This document shows positions 6,895 through 7,576 of a stretch of DNA of 7,576 nucleotides, one piece after another. Source of the DNA: an uncultured Flavobacteriaceae bacterium (GTDB taxonomy: Bacteria > Bacteroidota > Bacteroidia > Flavobacteriales > Flavobacteriaceae). The notes under the pieces are model-generated. The model saw only the letters and a program-made list of their open reading frames with translations. It did not search any database and had not been told where the DNA came from. A program made the position numbers and the translations under genes. Positions within the stretch are counted from its first letter, which is position 1. Every line of letters starts with the position of its first letter. The DNA lies in the NCBI GenBank assembly GCA_947311815.1, contig CAMZMA010000089.1:1-7576 (forward strand), written 5' to 3'.

Positions 6895-7386
6895 TTACTG
6901 TTTTGTATAGTTTAAATGTGCAGTTATTTTTACGGTTTTTGCAATGTTTTTAGAAGGTTTCCCTTTTTTGAAAACAACACCGTAATCTGCCAAGGTGATA
7001 TTAAATTCGGTCATTCCCATAACAGCTCCATCTTTTACTGTAAGCGTGATTTTTTCTGATACTTTGTTAGTGACACCATGAATGGTTAAATCTCCCGAAA
7101 CCATCGCTTCATAAGTACCGTCTTTACTGAAATTAATAGCAGAAAGATTAGAAATAGTTCCTTTAAATTTCCCTTTAGGATACTTTTTAGTGTGTAAAAA
7201 CTTTTTTGAGTTGTAATGTTTTTGCATCAAAGCTTTTTCAAACTCAAAACTTTGCATGGGTACAGAAAATACTAATACGCCTGTTTCTGTAGTAATCTTG
7301 CTAATTACTTTGTAATTATTTGCTTCAATATCTTCGGCAGGAGTAGAGGAGAAGAATTTAATATGCCCGCTTGTGGTTCTTAATTT
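6895..7386 (-). CDS. YceI-family protein, missing its start and signal peptide
   Basis: YceI-like proteins are secreted beta-barrel, isoprenoid-binding lipocalin-like proteins of about 190 residues. Here 163 residues of mature sequence are open on the minus strand, from KLRTTSGHIKF through SGDLTIHGVTNKV to the C-terminal KITAHLNYTKQ. The first in-frame ATG is at 7257, which would give only 120 residues and cut off the first beta strands. The homologous reading clearly continues to at least 7386, where it runs into AAA codons, then FTYT-like residues and a TAA at 7408-7410, with no start codon. The missing start and a signal peptide occur in the opposite orientation at 7461. Joining the two gives a normal protein of about 183 residues. 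So this copy is either disrupted by a real inversion or split by a fold-back artefact at the sequence end. It is followed after 1 bp by the OB-fold gene. Confidence 0.8.
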   Translation of the reverse strand, partial: KLRTTSGHIKFFSSTPAEDIEANNYKVISKITTETGVLVFSVPMQSFEFEKALMQKHYNSKKFLHTKKYPKGKFKGTISNLSAINFSKDGTYEAMVSGDLTIHGVTNKVSEKITLTVKDGAVMGMTEFNITLADYGVVFKKGKPSKNIAKTVKITAHLNYTKQ

Positions 7387-7388
7387 TT
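7331..7388 (-). repeat. Left arm of a perfect 58-bp inverted repeat
   Basis: The reverse complement of these 58 bases is identical to 7519-7576. The arm lies inside the 5' coding part of the minus-strand YceI-family frame. Identity stops at the inner side in a run of T (7389 differs from its partner 7518). On the outer side the right arm is cut by the window edge, so the true repeat may be longer. Confidence 0.95.
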
Positions 7389-7460
7389 TTTTTAAAAAAG
7401 TGTAAGTTTAAAAACAAACTATCGTCTTACTAAGTGAACAAAAATTTAAATAATCATATT

Positions 7461-7576
7461 ATGAAAAAATTATTCTTATCACTTATACTTTTAATTTCAG
7501 TAGCTTCTTTTGCACAAGAAAAATTAAGAACCACAAGCGGGCATATTAAATTCTTCTCCTCTACTCCTGCCGAAGA
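7461..7576 (+). CDS. 5' end of a YceI-family gene with signal peptide, cut by window end
   Basis: From the ATG at 7461, 38 complete codons run to the window edge. They encode a classic Sec signal peptide (MKKL, hydrophobic core, SFAQ with cleavage near A18/Q19) followed by KLRTTSGHIKFFSSTPAE, which is residue-for-residue identical to the start of the minus-strand YceI-family frame. The upstream 60 bp is AT-rich, with no clear promoter consensus. This is the start that the minus-strand gene lacks, placed in inverted orientation. It may be a second yceI paralogue with an identical N-terminus, one state of an invertible segment, or a fold-back artefact. Confidence 0.75.
   Translation, partial: MKKLFLSLILLISVASFAQEKLRTTSGHIKFFSSTPAE
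7519..7576 (+). repeat. Right arm of the 58-bp inverted repeat
   Basis: These bases are identical over 58 nt to the reverse complement of 7331-7388 and run to the last base of the window. Both arms carry the same reading frame (KLRTTSGHIKF and onward), so exchanging the 130-bp spacer 7389-7518 between orientations would keep the frame and move the signal peptide from one arm to the other. Confidence 0.95.

Noticed and set aside
7258..7388. Reading the YceI-family gene as simply starting at the ATG at 7257
   Set aside because: The frame upstream is clearly coding and identical to the mature N-terminus encoded at 7522-7576. A start at 7257 would remove the signal peptide and the first strands of the barrel.
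7389..7518. Insertion sequence or integron-like element in the inverted-repeat spacer
   Set aside because: The 130-bp spacer holds only an AT-rich leader and a signal-peptide start. There is no transposase, no terminal repeats other than the gene-derived arms, and no target duplication.

Overview
The window is AT-rich DNA from a member of the Bacteroidota, most likely a marine-type Flavobacteriaceae. The evidence is the very low GC content, start codons without clear Shine-Dalgarno sequences, candidate -7 elements of the TAnnTTTG type, short Lys-rich signal peptides ending in A-Q, and protein families typical of that group (YceI, OB-fold/tRNA_anti-like, secreted amidohydrolase). I cannot name a genus.

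Layout. (1) A 124-residue protein of unknown function on the + strand sits at the left edge. (2) Convergent to it, and separated by an AT hairpin, is a tightly packed five-gene minus-strand operon (390-4813). In transcription order it encodes a DUF898/YjgN-like membrane protein, a membrane-anchored M48 metalloprotease, a short-chain dehydrogenase/reductase, a SprT-like zinc metalloprotease and mannose-1-phosphate guanylyltransferase. The junctions are +2 nt, -8 nt, +12 nt and -4 nt, which implies one transcript with translational coupling. (3) A 110-bp divergent intergenic region carries weak promoter-like elements for both directions. It leads into a secreted metal-dependent amidohydrolase of the imidazolonepropionase/Xaa-Pro-dipeptidase-like group on the + strand. 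(4) After a convergent junction with a good candidate bidirectional terminator comes a minus-strand pair: an anchored OB-fold protein and, upstream of it, a YceI-family protein.

The most unusual part is the right end. The minus-strand yceI reading frame has no start codon or signal peptide. The missing start, with a signal peptide, lies about 130 bp away in the opposite orientation (+ strand, from 7461) and is followed by the same 58 nt of coding sequence, which runs to the last base of the window. The two 58-bp arms form a perfect inverted repeat in the same reading frame. Inverting the 130-bp spacer would therefore rebuild an intact yceI on the minus strand. This is either a fold-back (chimeric or assembly) artefact at a contig end or a real invertible expression/secretion switch. 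The artefact is the simpler explanation because the arm ends exactly at the window edge and the junction is a T/A homopolymer.

The rest of the window reads as ordinary chromosomal housekeeping and envelope genes. I see no mobile element, CRISPR array, tRNA or rRNA.
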